Position numbers and translations under genes: made by a program. 64,000 bases of DNA from Pararhizobium_B sp963760965 (lineage in GTDB: Bacteria > Pseudomonadota > Alphaproteobacteria > Rhizobiales > Rhizobiaceae): assembly GCA_963760965.1 (NCBI GenBank), contig CAVXEW010000007.1, positions 631,596 through 695,595 on the forward strand, written 5' to 3'. The first letter of the stretch is position 1. Each line of letters begins with the position of its first letter. The notes below the pieces were generated by a model, which worked only from the letters and a program-made list of their open reading frames with translations, ran no database searches and was not told the origin of the DNA. Positions 63,479 through 64,000 of the stretch are shown in pieces.

Positions 63479-64000
63479 TCACGCGTTCAAAGGTTCAAAA
63501 TCTTCCTTGCAAAACGGCTGGCATCCGCGGCCGAGAGAGTCAGTGTAGCGCGCCCGCTGCACGGCCCATTCATCGTTCTGTTTGAAGAACAACAAGATCT
63601 GCGCCGACGAGGCGGATGATGGCTTCGTCGTTGGGGAAGATTCCGACCGCGTCGGACCGCGCTTGATCTCGCCGTTGAGCCGCTCGATCGGGTTGATCGA
63701 ATGCAGCTTGACGCGGTGTCTCCTACCGGAAAGCTCATATAGGCGAGCACGTCATGCTCGTTCGGCGGGCAAACGATTCACTGGATCGTTTGCTTTTCCG
63801 CCTCACCGTCCATGATGGCGGCATACTTCGGCACCTTCGGCCGGATCTGGTCGGCGACGGCGCGCCACTGGGTGCTTGCAGCCTGTGCCGTCTCCTGGGC
63901 AAAGGCGGTGGCAATGAAGGCCGAGACGACGCGGCGGCCGCTCTTTCCGGCATGCGCGAGCACATTGCGCATGAAGTGGACCCCGGGGGCTGTTGAAGAA
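63479..64000 (-). pseudogene. IS256 (Mutator)-type transposase remnant, partial at window edge
   Basis: On the minus strand MRNVLAHAGKSGRRVVSAFI and ATAFAQETAQAASTQWRAVA are the family's mid-to-C-terminal region. In other frames come DVLAYMSFP, then KLHSINPIERLNGEIKR and FFKQNDEWAVQRARYTDSL. Several indels and an early stop at 63778 show decay. The N-terminal half would lie beyond the window. Confidence 0.8.

Noticed and set aside
53763..64000. Accessory region as an intact anti-phage or other novel defence system
   Set aside because: Apart from IS and integrase genes, the intact genes are ordinary metal, redox and PepSY types, and the rest is truncated. No nuclease, helicase, reverse transcriptase or similar effector is present.

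Overview
The window is about 64 kb of GC-rich alphaproteobacterial chromosome. Gene content and order point to the Rhizobiales, most likely a Phyllobacteriaceae-type genus such as Mesorhizobium, Aminobacter or Nitratireductor. The pointers are sdhCDAB, the mdh-sucCDAB-lpd run, xerC next to tal and priA, atpHAGDC, the rplU-rpmA-obgE-proBA-nadD-rsfS-rlmH-ctpA-rppH run, and an Omp19-like lipoprotein. The genus is inferred from synteny only.

Layout. From 1 to 9.6 kb lie mixed single genes: a YihY-type membrane protein (partial), a LigD-type polymerase, glycerate 2-kinase, a phospholipase D-family enzyme, a 3-methyladenine DNA glycosylase, a diguanylate cyclase and several small proteins. From 10.2 to 28.4 kb runs a central-metabolism block: succinate dehydrogenase, a leucine-dehydrogenase-type enzyme, OsmC, MsrA, a VOC protein, an Omp19-like lipoprotein, ZapE, malate dehydrogenase, succinyl-CoA synthetase, and the 2-oxoglutarate dehydrogenase E1, E2 and E3 genes. 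From 28.4 to 35.5 kb come a TraB/GumN protein, XerC, an acyltransferase, a small transaldolase, PriA and a DUF4345-like protein. From 35.7 to 40.9 kb is the F1 ATP synthase operon, closed by a clear terminator. From 40.9 to 53.4 kb is a long minus-strand run for ribosome biogenesis, proline and NAD synthesis, and envelope turnover.

The accessory part starts at tRNA-Ser(CGA), 53,763, and runs to the right edge. It holds an IS481-type element directly downstream of the tRNA, a tyrosine integrase split by an in-frame TAA, then a VIT-family transporter, a cytochrome b561-like protein and a PepSY protein. After these comes a chain of broken genes: a response regulator joined by deletion to the tail of a histidine kinase, a P-type ATPase cut off just after its phosphorylation motif, a truncated GNAT gene, a multiply frameshifted IS110 transposase, and the remnant of an IS256-type transposase. 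This looks like a decaying integration hot spot, not an intact new system.

sucB (two sites), lpd and priA each carry single-base insertions that break the frame, although these genes are normally indispensable or nearly so. The IS110 copy shows the same kind of +1 change about five times. Residual sequencing or assembly error is therefore likely, and these core genes should be read as intact until the raw reads are checked. Once reconstructed, sucB has two lipoyl domains where one is usual. I found no CRISPR array, rRNA or convincing undescribed multi-gene system.
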